Source of the DNA: Curtobacterium sp. VKM Ac-2922
GTDB taxonomy: Bacteria > Actinomycetota > Actinomycetes > Actinomycetales > Microbacteriaceae
DNA length: 64,000 bases
Assembly (NCBI RefSeq): GCF_022815645.1
Contig: NZ_JALGRO010000013.1
Location: 62,001-126,000, forward strand
Direction of reading: 5' to 3'
The position numbers and the translations under genes are program-made. Below, in pieces: positions 53,700 to 61,617 of this stretch. The stretch's first letter is position 1, and every line of letters starts with the position of its first letter. The notes under the pieces were generated by a model. It was not told where the DNA came from and searched no databases. It was given only the letters and a program-made list of their open reading frames with translations.

Positions 53700-55067
53700 T
53701 CAGGCGGTGGGCAGCCGCACGACGGCGACCGCGCCCCCGCCGGGTGCGTTGCCGAGCGTCGCGGTCCCGCCGGCCCGCTCGGCGACCGCGCGGACGAGCG
53801 CGAGCCCGAGCCCGCTGCCGCCGAGCCGGGAGCGCCGGGCCTCGTCCGCACGGGTGAACCGGTCGAACGCGCGCGGCAGGAAGTCGGTGGGGACGCCGGG
53901 ACCGTCGTCGGTGACCCGCAGGACCAGGCCGAGCCGGTCCTCCTGGCCGAGCGCCACCCGCACCACGCCACCCGCACTGCCGGCGGCGACCGCGTTCGCG
54001 ACCAGGTTGTCGACGACGCGGGCGAAGGCCGCGGTGCTGATCGCGTACTGCGTGTCGTCGTCGGGCACGTCGACGTCGAAGTCGATGTCGCGGTCCTCGA
54101 CCCCGCCGAGCGCGCGGGCGCGGTCCACGCTGCCCATCAGCTCCGTCACCAGGTCGCGGGCGGGCGTGGTCGGCTGCGGTCCGCCCTCGTCCAGCCGGCT
54201 GAGCTCGAGCAGCGTGTTCGCCAGTGCGACGAGCCGGCCCGCGTCGACCTCGGCAGCGCTGAGTTCGCGTTCGAGTGCCTCGGCGTCGCCGGACTCACGG
54301 TGCGCCAGCTCCAGCCGCGCGGTCAGCGCAGCCAGCGGGGTCCGCAGTTCGTGGCTGGCGTCCGAGACCATCTGTCGCTCGCGCGCGGCGTCCGCGCGCT
54401 GGCGGTCGATGAACGCGTTGAGGGTCCGCGCCAGGTGGTCGAGCTCGTCGGCCGACGTGCCGACGGGCAGGTGTCCGCCGCTGCGGCCGGCGCTGATGTC
54501 CTCGGCGGTGCGTCGCAGCCGGGCGACGGGACGCAGCGCCAGCGTGGAGAGCAGCCAGGCCGTGCCCGCGAACGCCGCGACGGCGAACAGCACGCCGACC
54601 ACCAGGGACCGGTCGACGCGTTCCAGGGTCTCCTGCCCGGCGCGGCCGTCGTGGGCGGCCCAGACGACGAAGCGCCCACGGTCGTTGACGACCGGGGTGC
54701 CGACGACCGTGACGGCCCGACGGTCGGTGTGCAGGCGCAGGGTGACGTCGTCGCCCGGCACCGTCGTGGGCAGCACCCGGCGGACGTCTTCCGGCAGGGC
54801 GTCGACGACCCAGCTTCCGTCGGCACGCCGGATGCCGACCAGGACGTCCTCGGCCGGACGGTCAGGCGGTTCATCCGGGTTGTTGCGCAGGTCGGAGACG
54901 AACGGTGCGGCGTCGCCTGCGGCCAGGGACCGGTCCGTCGCGAGCGTCGCCTGACGGATCTGCAGGTGCAGCACGCCGGCCACCCCGACCAGCACGACCG
55001 CGCCGATGAGCAGGCTGCCGAGCGTGATCCGCGCGCGGATGGACAGGCGCCCCAGGAGCCGCATCAC
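53700..55067 (-). CDS. Sensor histidine kinase
   Basis: A 455-residue membrane kinase: N-terminal helix (ITLGSLLIGAVVLVGVAGVL), ~110-residue extracellular loop, second helix, HAMP (LRPVARLRRTAEDISAG), HisKA with SDASHELRTPLAALTARLE, and a HATPase (DNLVANAVAA, VTDDGPGVP, GGSGLGLALVRAVAE). The GTG start overlaps the response regulator stop. The signal is unknown; the neighbours suggest a redox or metal cue. Confidence 0.93.
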   Translation of the reverse strand: MMRLLGRLSIRARITLGSLLIGAVVLVGVAGVLHLQIRQATLATDRSLAAGDAAPFVSDLRNNPDEPPDRPAEDVLVGIRRADGSWVVDALPEDVRRVLPTTVPGDDVTLRLHTDRRAVTVVGTPVVNDRGRFVVWAAHDGRAGQETLERVDRSLVVGVLFAVAAFAGTAWLLSTLALRPVARLRRTAEDISAGRSGGHLPVGTSADELDHLARTLNAFIDRQRADAARERQMVSDASHELRTPLAALTARLELAHRESGDAEALERELSAAEVDAGRLVALANTLLELSRLDEGGPQPTTPARDLVTELMGSVDRARALGGVEDRDIDFDVDVPDDDTQYAISTAAFARVVDNLVANAVAAGSAGGVVRVALGQEDRLGLVLRVTDDGPGVPTDFLPRAFDRFTRADEARRSRLGGSGLGLALVRAVAERAGGTATLGNAPGGGAVAVVRLPTA

Positions 55068-55744
55068 GCGGAGCCGACCTCGAGCGCGTAGCCGACACCG
55101 CGCACGGTGCGGATCGACACGTCTGCGCCAGAGGCGGAGAGCTTCTTCCGAACGTAGCTGACGTACTGGTCGACGATCGTGGGGTCGAAGTGCTCGGCAC
55201 TCCCCCAGACCTCCTGCAGCACCTCGGCCCGCGACCGCGTCGCCGGGCTGCCCTGGATCAGGAAGCGCAGCAGCGAGAACTCCTTGACGCTGAGCGGCAG
55301 GTCACGTCCGTCGACCGAGGCGCGCACGGCGACCACGTCCAGCCGGACCCGTCCCGCCGTCACGACCGTCGCGGTGCCCGCCGCACGACGCCGCAACTGG
55401 GCGCGGATCCGGGCGTTGAGCTCGGCGATCGCGAAGGGCTTGGTCAGGTAGTCGTCGGCGCCGGAGTCGAGCCCGAACACCCGGTCGTCGACCGCGTCGC
55501 GCGCGGTGACCAGGATCACGGGCAGGTCCTGCCCCATCTCGCGCAGCCGTCGGCACACCTCGAACCCGGTCATCTCGGGCAGCATCACGTCGATGGCGGC
55601 GGCATCGAAGACGTGCTCGCGGGCGAGCACCAGCGCCGCGACGCCGTCGGTGGCGACCGTCACGGTGTGGCCCTCGCTCGTCAGGCCACGCTCGACGAGC
55701 GCGCCCATCGCGGGGTCGTCCTCGACGACCAGGATCGCTGCCAT
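55064..55744 (-). CDS. OmpR-family response regulator
   Basis: A 226-residue regulator with a receiver domain (VVEDDPAMG, phospho-acceptor Asp in AAAIDVMLPEMTGFEV, VILVTARD, YLTKPF) and an OmpR/PhoB winged helix (LSVKEFSLLRFLI, VDQYVSYVRKKL, RTVRGVGYALE). It precedes the kinase gene with overlap. A 17-bp word 30 bp upstream is shared with the flavin electron-transfer operon. Confidence 0.94.
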   Translation of the reverse strand: MAAILVVEDDPAMGALVERGLTSEGHTVTVATDGVAALVLAREHVFDAAAIDVMLPEMTGFEVCRRLREMGQDLPVILVTARDAVDDRVFGLDSGADDYLTKPFAIAELNARIRAQLRRRAAGTATVVTAGRVRLDVVAVRASVDGRDLPLSVKEFSLLRFLIQGSPATRSRAEVLQEVWGSAEHFDPTIVDQYVSYVRKKLSASGADVSIRTVRGVGYALEVGSA

Positions 55745-55773
55745 GTCCCCAGCCAACCAGCATCCGGGCCGGG

Positions 55774-55798
55774 GTTCGTGTGAGGTCTCGAACGACGC
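55774..55798. promoter_or_regulatory. Second copy of the TCGTTCGAGACCTC word, upstream of the response regulator
   Basis: Read on the minus strand this is GCGTCGTTCGAGACCTC followed by acacgaac, giving an imperfect palindrome. The first 17 bases match the site at 53660-53676 except for one base. Position and recurrence suggest autoregulation by the response regulator. Confidence 0.55.
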
Positions 55799-55812
55799 GC
55801 TCCCGGTCCGGT

Positions 55813-55912
55813 CGGTGCGCGGTTGGCAGGTCGGTGCGAGGGTGTTTCCCCGCACAGAGCCGTCAACCGCGCACCGAGTGGGAACTGCGCACGGTGCTGC
55901 CGCGCACCGTGC
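55813..55912. repeat. GTGCGAGG / CCGCGCAC dispersed element, copy D, with half palindrome
   Basis: The core (ggtgcgagggtgtttccccg, then gtcaaccgcgcacc and cgcacggtgct) is nearly identical to copy B. A half GGACTGGAGGC palindrome follows at 55917-55941 and runs into the end of the SDR gene. Confidence 0.75.
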
Positions 55913-55939
55913 TCAGACTGGAGGCGCGGCTCGCCCCCG

Positions 55940-56710
55940 TCAGACCACCGACCATCCGCCGTCGCTCGGCAGCACCGCCCCGTTGACGTTGGCGGAGTCG
56001 TCGCTCAGCAGCCAGGTGATCGCCGCCGCCAGCTGCTCGGGCTGGGCGATCGGCGGGACAACGGTCTGCATCAGCGGTCCGACGCGTCCGGCCGCGTACT
56101 CGCTGCGCATCGGCGCCTCGATGTTCGTCGCGACCGCCCCCGGTGCGACGGCGTTCGCGCGGATGCCCTGCGGCCCGTGGAAGAACGCGACGCTCTTGGT
56201 GAAGCCGGCGATCGCGTGCTTCGACGCCGTGTACGCCGCACCGGCCGCCGACCCACGCAGCGCTGCCTCGGACGCGACGTTGACGACCGCGCCCTGCCCG
56301 GCGCGGATCATGCCCGGCAGGACCGCGCGGGTCAGACGCATCGGCCCGGTGACGTTGACGCTGAACACGCGGTCCCACGTGGCGTCGTCGACCTCGCTCG
56401 GGGGCAGGAAGGCGTCCATGATGCCCGCGATGTTCGCCAGGCCGTCGACGCGGTCGCCCGCCGCGGCGAGCAACGCGTCGATGGTGTCGGCAGCGGCGAC
56501 GTCGCCGGCGACGGTCTCGACGGCGAGCCCCGCGGTGTCGACCAGTTCGGCACGCAGCGCATCGAGCCGTTCGACGACGACGTCGGTCGCGATGACCCGG
56601 CCGCCCTCGTGTGCGATCCGGGTCGCCGTGGCGCGCCCGATGCCGGATCCCGCTCCGGTGACGATGATGGTCCTGCCGGTGAACCGTCCGGTGGTGGTGG
56701 TGTCGGTCAT
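55940..56710 (-). CDS. SDR-family oxidoreductase under TetR control
   Basis: A 256-residue classical SDR: cofactor loop TGAGSGIGRATATRIAHEGG, NIAG (the NNAG position), catalytic VNVASEAALRG and YTASKHAIAGFTKS, and the C-terminal VNGAVLPSDGGW. AGGAGGCACC precedes ATG 56710. Two tandem operators separate it from a divergent TetR gene, so it is probably substrate-induced. Substrate unknown. Confidence 0.92.
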   Translation of the reverse strand: MTDTTTTGRFTGRTIIVTGAGSGIGRATATRIAHEGGRVIATDVVVERLDALRAELVDTAGLAVETVAGDVAAADTIDALLAAAGDRVDGLANIAGIMDAFLPPSEVDDATWDRVFSVNVTGPMRLTRAVLPGMIRAGQGAVVNVASEAALRGSAAGAAYTASKHAIAGFTKSVAFFHGPQGIRANAVAPGAVATNIEAPMRSEYAAGRVGPLMQTVVPPIAQPEQLAAAITWLLSDDSANVNGAVLPSDGGWSVV

Positions 56711-56721
56711 GGTGCCTCCTC

Positions 56722-56772
56722 GATGTGCGACGCGGACTGCGTCGAACGAGATGTGCGACGCGGACTGCGTCG
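56722..56772. promoter_or_regulatory. Tandem duplicated TetR operator
   Basis: A 23-bp sequence (56722-56744) is repeated perfectly at 56750-56772, a 28-bp period. Each copy contains the inverted repeat CGACGC-GGACT-GCGTCG. Lying between divergent SDR and TetR genes, it is the likely operator, bound by two dimers. Confidence 0.8.
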
Positions 56773-56807
56773 CGACCAGTTGTAGCACTCAGTGCCGAAA
56801 GGGAGCG

Positions 56808-57395
56808 ATGAACCCGACGAACGACCGTCCCACGGGCCGTCCGCGCACGATCGACCCCGACGCCGTGTCACTCATCGCGCTCCGGCTCTTCGACGACGAC
56901 GGGTTCGACGCGGTGTCGATGGACGACGTCGCCGCTGCCGCCGGGATCAGCCGTCGGTCACTGTTCCGCTTGTTCCCGAGCAAGGCCGCGTTGGTGTGGG
57001 GCGGATTGGACGAGTTCGCCGCGCGCTTCACCGACTCCCTGCAGCACCGCCCCGCTGCCGAGTCCTCGGGGGTCGCACTGCGCGCCGCGTACCTGGTCGC
57101 CGCATCGTTCGACGACGACGCCCTCGAGGTCACGCGGCACCGCCTGCGCGTCATCCGCGCGAACCCATCCCTGGAACGCGGTGGCGAGGCGACGGTGACG
57201 TCCCTGACGGACACGATCGTGCGGTTCGTCGCCGAACGCGAAGGTCGACCGACCGACGACCTGGCCGTCACCGTCCGCGCGCATGCCGTCGCCGCTGCGG
57301 CCAGTGCCGCGCTGACGTGGTGGGCACTGCACGACGACGGCAGTCGACCGGCGCAGGCCATGGAGCGCGCGTTCGACGTCCTCGCGATCGGCTGA
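56808..57395 (+). CDS. TetR-family regulator of the SDR gene
   Basis: A 195-residue TetR protein with helix-turn-helix FDAVSMDDVAAAAGISRRSL, FRLFPSKAALVWGG and a helical ligand domain. AAAGGGAG precedes the ATG. It diverges from the SDR gene across the duplicated operator. Confidence 0.93.
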   Translation: MNPTNDRPTGRPRTIDPDAVSLIALRLFDDDGFDAVSMDDVAAAAGISRRSLFRLFPSKAALVWGGLDEFAARFTDSLQHRPAAESSGVALRAAYLVAASFDDDALEVTRHRLRVIRANPSLERGGEATVTSLTDTIVRFVAEREGRPTDDLAVTVRAHAVAAAASAALTWWALHDDGSRPAQAMERAFDVLAIG

Positions 57396-57443
57396 GACGA
57401 CACGGCCGCGATGCACACGGGGCGGCGCTGCGCCGGGACCGCG

Positions 57444-57983
57444 TCAGTCGCTGAACAGCAGCGGGCCGATGCGCCGCACGAGTGCGCGGGGGTCGACGTC
57501 CGGGTGGGAGCGGTCGAGCGCGCCCGCCTGGTGGAGCGCGACCAGACCGTGCACGAGTGCGAAGGCCGCCAGCGGCGCATCGGGGTCGTCGTGGCCGTGC
57601 GCGGCGATCCGGCCGACCAGCACGTCGTTGCTCGCCGCGCGTGCGGCCTGCAGCTCCGGGTCCTCGGGGTCGACCGCGTCCGCGTCGAACATGACCGCGT
57701 AGTGACCGGCACCGACCCCTGTGCCGAACGCGACGTACGCGTCCGCCATGTCGAGCAGCGTCGGCGCCGACCCGAGCGCAACCGCCAGTTGCCGGAACCC
57801 CTCGGCCGCGACGGCGGTCAACAGGCCGCGGCGGTCACCGAAGTGGTGCGTCGGCGCCGAGTGGGACACCCCTGCCGAGCGGGCGAGCCCACGGAGTGTC
57901 ACCGCGGCGACGCCCTGGTGCGCGATCGTGTCGGCCGCCGCGGCGACCAGGACCGCCCGCAGGTCGCCGTGGTGGTAGGACAC
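57444..57983 (-). CDS. TetR-family regulator of the DoxX-like gene
   Basis: A 179-residue TetR protein: SYHHGDLRAVLVAAAADTIA, VTLRGLARSAGVSHSAPTHH, FGDRRGLLTAVAAEGF, with a WHG-type C-terminal domain. GTG 57983 has TAGGGT exactly 6 nt upstream and TTGTCA 16 bp before that, so the promoter is complete and the mRNA leaderless. A long inverted repeat lies between it and the divergent DoxX-like gene. Confidence 0.92.
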   Translation of the reverse strand: MSYHHGDLRAVLVAAAADTIAHQGVAAVTLRGLARSAGVSHSAPTHHFGDRRGLLTAVAAEGFRQLAVALGSAPTLLDMADAYVAFGTGVGAGHYAVMFDADAVDPEDPELQAARAASNDVLVGRIAAHGHDDPDAPLAAFALVHGLVALHQAGALDRSHPDVDPRALVRRIGPLLFSD

Positions 57984-57989
57984 GCAGTC

Positions 57990-58057
57990 ACCCTAGTCGC
58001 GATCTGGACGTTGACAAGATGACGGTCGGTCCGTCACCATCTTGACAATGTCCAGAT
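57990..58057. promoter_or_regulatory. Divergent promoter region with 20-bp inverted repeat
   Basis: Arms 58002-58021 (atctggacgttgacaagatg) and 58038-58057 pair at 18 of 20 positions. The left arm carries the TTGTCA -35 of the TetR gene (minus strand; -10 TAGGGT at 57990-57995). The arrangement fits autorepression together with control of the DoxX-like gene. Confidence 0.8.
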
Positions 58058-58067
58058 TGGAGATCGC

Positions 58068-58517
58068 GTGCTTCCGTTCATCGTCCTGCTGGTGACGTCC
58101 GCCGCTGCGTGGCTCGTCGGTCGCGTTGCGCCGTTCACCGCGACCGTTCCGGCCGCCGTGGCCGTCGGGCTCGCCGCGATGTTCCTGCTGACGGCCAGCG
58201 CACACTTCGTGCAGCCCCGGCGCGACGGCCTGGTCGCGATCGTCCCGCGCGCGCTGCCGAACGCCGCAGCACTCGTGACGGTGAGTGGACTCGCCGAGGT
58301 CGTCGGAGCGATCAGCCTGCTGCTCCCCGCCACCCGGTCGCTGGCAGCGGTCGCACTCGCGGTGCTGCTGGTCGTGGTGTTCCCCGCCAACGTCCGCGCC
58401 GCCGGGACACGTCGGCACCCGGCCTCGCCCACGACGCCGCTGCCGCTCCGGACCGTGTTGCAGGTCGTGTTCACGGGCGCATGTCTGCTCGTCGCGATCG
58501 GTTCCGCCGGCGGCTGA
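58068..58517 (+). CDS. DoxX-like small membrane protein
   Basis: A 149-residue protein with four hydrophobic segments (PFIVLLVTSAAAWLVGRVAP; TVPAAVAVGLAAMFLLTASA; then SGLAEVVGAISLLLP). HFVQPRRDGLVAIVPRALP is typical of DoxX/MauE-like proteins. Function unknown; relatives are linked to redox stress. TTGGAG lies about 7 nt before GTG 58068. Its divergent TetR partner probably represses it. Confidence 0.82.
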   Translation: MLPFIVLLVTSAAAWLVGRVAPFTATVPAAVAVGLAAMFLLTASAHFVQPRRDGLVAIVPRALPNAAALVTVSGLAEVVGAISLLLPATRSLAAVALAVLLVVVFPANVRAAGTRRHPASPTTPLPLRTVLQVVFTGACLLVAIGSAGG

Positions 58518-58540
58518 GGCGCGCGTCACGCACCCGGCAC

Positions 58541-58636
58541 CGGACTGGAGGCCCGCGGCGGGCTGGCACCGAGCCTCCCGTCCGCCAGGTGTCGGACCGG
58601 AGGCCCGTGGCGGGCCGGCACCGGGCCTCCTGTCCG
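58541..58636. repeat. Two adjacent GGACTGGAGGC palindromes
   Basis: Two 44-bp elements (58541-58584 and 58593-58636) sit 52 bp apart between the convergent DoxX-like and TerC genes. Each has arms of the form cggactggaggcccg / gagcctcccgtccg. They probably terminate transcription from both sides. Confidence 0.85.
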
Positions 58637-58658
58637 TCAGGTGGCCCGGTGCGGCGCT

Positions 58659-59675
58659 TCAGCTGCCGGCTGACCCGCGGTCCGTCGGCTGCGTCTCCGA
58701 CGCGGACTCGTGGCGCATGCGGAGCAGGCTGGCGAGGGTCGCGACGCCGATCGACGCGATGATGACGACCAGCGACGTGATCGTCGTGATCTCCGGCGCC
58801 CACGCCACCGGACGGCCGCCGTTGATGAACGGCAGCTCGTTCTCGTGCAGGGCGTGCAGCACGAGCTTGACACCGATGAACGCCAGGATCACCGCGATGC
58901 CGTACTTCAGGTAGACGAGCTTCTCGAGCAGGCCCCCGAGCAGGAAGTACAGCTGCCGCAGGCCCATCAGCGCGAAGACGTTGGCGGTGAACACGATGAA
59001 CGCGCTCTCGGTGATGCCGAAGATCGCCGGGATCGAGTCGAGCGCGAACAGCAGGTCGGTCGTGCCGATCGCGATGAGCACGACGAGCATCGGTGTCAGG
59101 TGCCGGACGTCGTCGTGGGTGGTCCGGAACTTGATCCCGTCGAACGAGTCCGTGATCCGGACTCGGCGACGCAGCTGCCGGACGATGAAGCTGTCCTGCT
59201 GGTCACTGTCGTCGTCGTGGTCCTCACGCACCTGCTGGATGGCGGTCCAGATCAACCACGCCCCGAACAGGTAGAAGATCCACGAGAAGTCCTCGATCAG
59301 CTGGGCGCCGAGCAGGATGAACACGCCGCGCAGCACCAGCGCGATGATGATGCCCATCATCAGCACCGACTGCTGGATCGGTTTCGGCACCGAAAACCGC
59401 GCCATGATGATGACGAAGACGAACAGGTTGTCGATGCTCAGGCTGTACTCGGTGAGCCACCCGGCGACGAACTGTCCCGCCGCGTCTCCCCCGGCGACGA
59501 CGAGCATCACCACGGCGAACACCAGGGCCAGGCCCACGTACAGCCCGACCCACAGCCCGGACTCCTTGACCGTCGGCACGTGCGAGCGCCGCGCGACCAG
59601 GACCAGGTCGGCGAGCAGGATCAGGACGATCGCGATCATCGACCCGACTTCGAACACGACGGGCAGGTCAGGCAC
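58659..59675 (-). CDS. TerC-family integral membrane protein
   Basis: A 338-residue TerC/Alx-type protein with about nine helices. Signatures are LTEYSLSIDNLFVFVIIMARF and TTDLLFALDSIPAIFGIT, whose Asp residues are thought to handle Mn2+. Related proteins export manganese or support metal loading of exported proteins. GTG 59675 is chosen for its GAGGAG site; a cytoplasmic acidic loop (REDHDDDSDQQD) lies mid-protein. Confidence 0.93.
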   Translation of the reverse strand: MPDLPVVFEVGSMIAIVLILLADLVLVARRSHVPTVKESGLWVGLYVGLALVFAVVMLVVAGGDAAGQFVAGWLTEYSLSIDNLFVFVIIMARFSVPKPIQQSVLMMGIIIALVLRGVFILLGAQLIEDFSWIFYLFGAWLIWTAIQQVREDHDDDSDQQDSFIVRQLRRRVRITDSFDGIKFRTTHDDVRHLTPMLVVLIAIGTTDLLFALDSIPAIFGITESAFIVFTANVFALMGLRQLYFLLGGLLEKLVYLKYGIAVILAFIGVKLVLHALHENELPFINGGRPVAWAPEITTITSLVVIIASIGVATLASLLRMRHESASETQPTDRGSAGS

Positions 59676-59849
59676 GCAGGACTCCTCGTTGCTGGCGGAG
59701 TGTCCATGATGTCGTGGCAACGGGCACGACGCGAACCGTCAGGCGGTGGTGGTCGCGAGACGCACCGGCTCGACGCCCCGCGCCGAGCCGCCGGGCCACC
59801 AAGCTGGGTCCGTGGGGAACCGATCGCGACGGTGCGGACATCGTCAGGC

Positions 59850-60404
59850 ATGAACCAGAACTCGGGTGACCGCGCCGACTGGGCGCTCGCCGTCCTCGGG
59901 GACGGACGGGCGTTCGGCCGGGTGTTCGACCGGCACGCACCACGGCTCCGGCGGCACGTCCGGGCGCTCGTGCCCGTGCCCTCGGACGCCGAGGACGTCG
60001 TCGGCATCGTCTTCCTGCACGCGTGGCGCAAGCGCGACCAGGTGCGCTTCGTGGACGACTCCCTGCTGCCGTGGTTGCTCGTCACGGCGACCAACACGGC
60101 GCACAACCTGACCCGCGCGGCACGTCGTCACCGACTGTTCCTGGCGCGGTTCCCGGTCGAGGTGCACGCCCCCGATCCCGCCGACGACTTCTCCGACGCC
60201 GAAGCGGTGTCGGCCCTGGGCGGACTGTCCCTGGCCGACCAGCGGGTGCTCACCCTGTGCGTCATCGAGGGGCTCTCCGAGCGCGAAGCGGCCGAGGCAC
60301 TCGGTGTTCCGCCCGGCACGGTCAAGTCCCGTCTCCACCGGGCGAAGGCCCGGCTCCAACAGCAGTACTCGGCTTCAGCGACCCCCCTCGGAGGCACCCT
60401 GTGA
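59850..60404 (+). CDS. ECF-type RNA polymerase sigma factor
   Basis: A 184-residue sigma-70-like factor. Region 2 is FGRVFDRHAPRLRRHVRAL with AEDVVGIVFLHAWRKRDQV; region 4 is SLADQRVLTLCVIEGLSERE, AAEALGVPPGTVKSRLHRAK. The stop overlaps the GTG of a membrane protein gene that may be its regulator. A GGAAC word at 59816-59820 hints at autoregulation, but the spacing to a CGTC is too long to be convincing. Confidence 0.9.
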   Translation: MNQNSGDRADWALAVLGDGRAFGRVFDRHAPRLRRHVRALVPVPSDAEDVVGIVFLHAWRKRDQVRFVDDSLLPWLLVTATNTAHNLTRAARRHRLFLARFPVEVHAPDPADDFSDAEAVSALGGLSLADQRVLTLCVIEGLSEREAAEALGVPPGTVKSRLHRAKARLQQQYSASATPLGGTL

Positions 60405-61300
60405 ACGACCGCGAGCTCTCCCCACGACTCACCGCGATGCGCGACGCCATCGCCGCCCAGGTCGACGCCACGGGCGCAACCGCCGGCCCGCGGCGTCGTC
60501 CCCGCCCGACCCGCACGACCGTGATCGCCGTCGTCGCCGCGTTCGTGCTCGGGTCCGGCTTGACCGGCGCGCTGACGGCCGCGGCGCTGCCGGGGATCAA
60601 CGGCGACACCGCGCTCGAGACCGAGCTGGCGACATCGGCGCGCTACCAGGTCGAAGCGACCAACCACGGCACACTCATCGGCACGCCGGTCTTCCAGACG
60701 GACCACGGCGACGCGACGATCCCGCTCGGCCGCGCCCCGGAGCGCGCCGACCGCGTGACGCTCTCGTGGACCTGCCGTGACGCGACCACGCTCACCGTCA
60801 CGGTCGACGGCACGGTGGTCGGCGGTCCGACCCGTTGCCACCCGGGTTCCTCGACACCAGAGTGGGCCATGCAGCCCCTGTCCGCGTCCGGCCGCACCAC
60901 CGTCACGGTCACCTCGTCCGACGCGTCCGCCGTCTACGGCGTGTGGCTGTCGTGGGCGAAGGCGGCGACCATCGCCCGGCCGTCGGCGCAGCAGGCCGCA
61001 GAGACCGCCGACGGGGTCGTCACCCAGGACGAGTACACCGCCGCGTTCAACCGGTTGCAGGCCTGTCTGACGCAGGCTGGGATCCCGACGGGCACGACGC
61101 CGCTGTCCTGGTTCAGGGACGGACTGTGGAGCAGCAGACCGTCCGGGCAGGGCCCTTGGTACCTGTACTCGACGCCGTCGGACGGCCTGGACGTGTTCGA
61201 CACGCAGTGTTCCCCGCGGGAGTTCGCCGACGTGGACGCGATCTGGCAGCAGGAGCACCCGATGCCGGTCGACCCGCCGGCGCAGCCCTCGGACGGGTGA
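60401..61300 (+). CDS. Single-pass membrane protein coupled to the sigma factor gene
   Basis: A 299-residue protein with a cytoplasmic N-terminus of about 45 residues (rich in Arg/Pro), one helix (TVIAVVAAFVLGSGLTGALT) and a large outside domain with four cysteines. Position and coupling suggest an anti-sigma role, but no zinc-binding anti-sigma HxxxCxxC motif is visible. GGAGGCACCCT precedes GTG 60401. Function unproven. Confidence 0.75.
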   Translation: MNDRELSPRLTAMRDAIAAQVDATGATAGPRRRPRPTRTTVIAVVAAFVLGSGLTGALTAAALPGINGDTALETELATSARYQVEATNHGTLIGTPVFQTDHGDATIPLGRAPERADRVTLSWTCRDATTLTVTVDGTVVGGPTRCHPGSSTPEWAMQPLSASGRTTVTVTSSDASAVYGVWLSWAKAATIARPSAQQAAETADGVVTQDEYTAAFNRLQACLTQAGIPTGTTPLSWFRDGLWSSRPSGQGPWYLYSTPSDGLDVFDTQCSPREFADVDAIWQQEHPMPVDPPAQPSDG

Positions 61301-61323
61301 GCGACCGGGCGCAACGTGAACCC

Positions 61324-61374
61324 CCTCTCAGGCGATCCTGGCGCGCGATCGACGCGCCGGGAAGACCCGAGAGG
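61324..61374. terminator. Nested hairpin after the sigma/membrane operon
   Basis: Inner stem GGCGCG-N7-CGCGCC (61340-61358) inside an outer CCTCTC/GAGAGG pair (61324-61329, 61369-61374). It lies about 25 bp after the stop codon and probably ends the operon. Confidence 0.55.
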
Positions 61375-61389
61375 CCCTCGTGACGACAC

Positions 61390-61416
61390 CTGGTGCCCGT
61401 TCGGGTCGGGCACCAG
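61390..61416. other. Hairpin within the 317-bp gap before katG
   Basis: The gap 61301-61617 has no credible gene. Besides the terminator it holds this perfect 10-bp stem (ctggtgcccg / cgggcaccag, 7-nt loop) about 200 bp before katG and, at 61489-61508, gcttcgttcgaggtctcgag, which resembles the two-component-system motif. No clear katG promoter or FurA box was found. Confidence 0.5.
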
Positions 61417-61617
61417 ATGCGCACGTCGGACCGGCGCTGCGGTGCGCCGACCCGCAGGCCATGGTCCCCGTCGCCACCCACCACCGCCGCTTCGTTCGAG
61501 GTCTCGAGTCTCGGGACGCGCTTCGCGGACGGTTCTCCCAGGGCGACGGCGAACGGTGGGGTGTGGACGCGTCGCCACGGGGCACCTGGCGCGTCCGCCG
61601 CACGACGAGGAGCAGCC

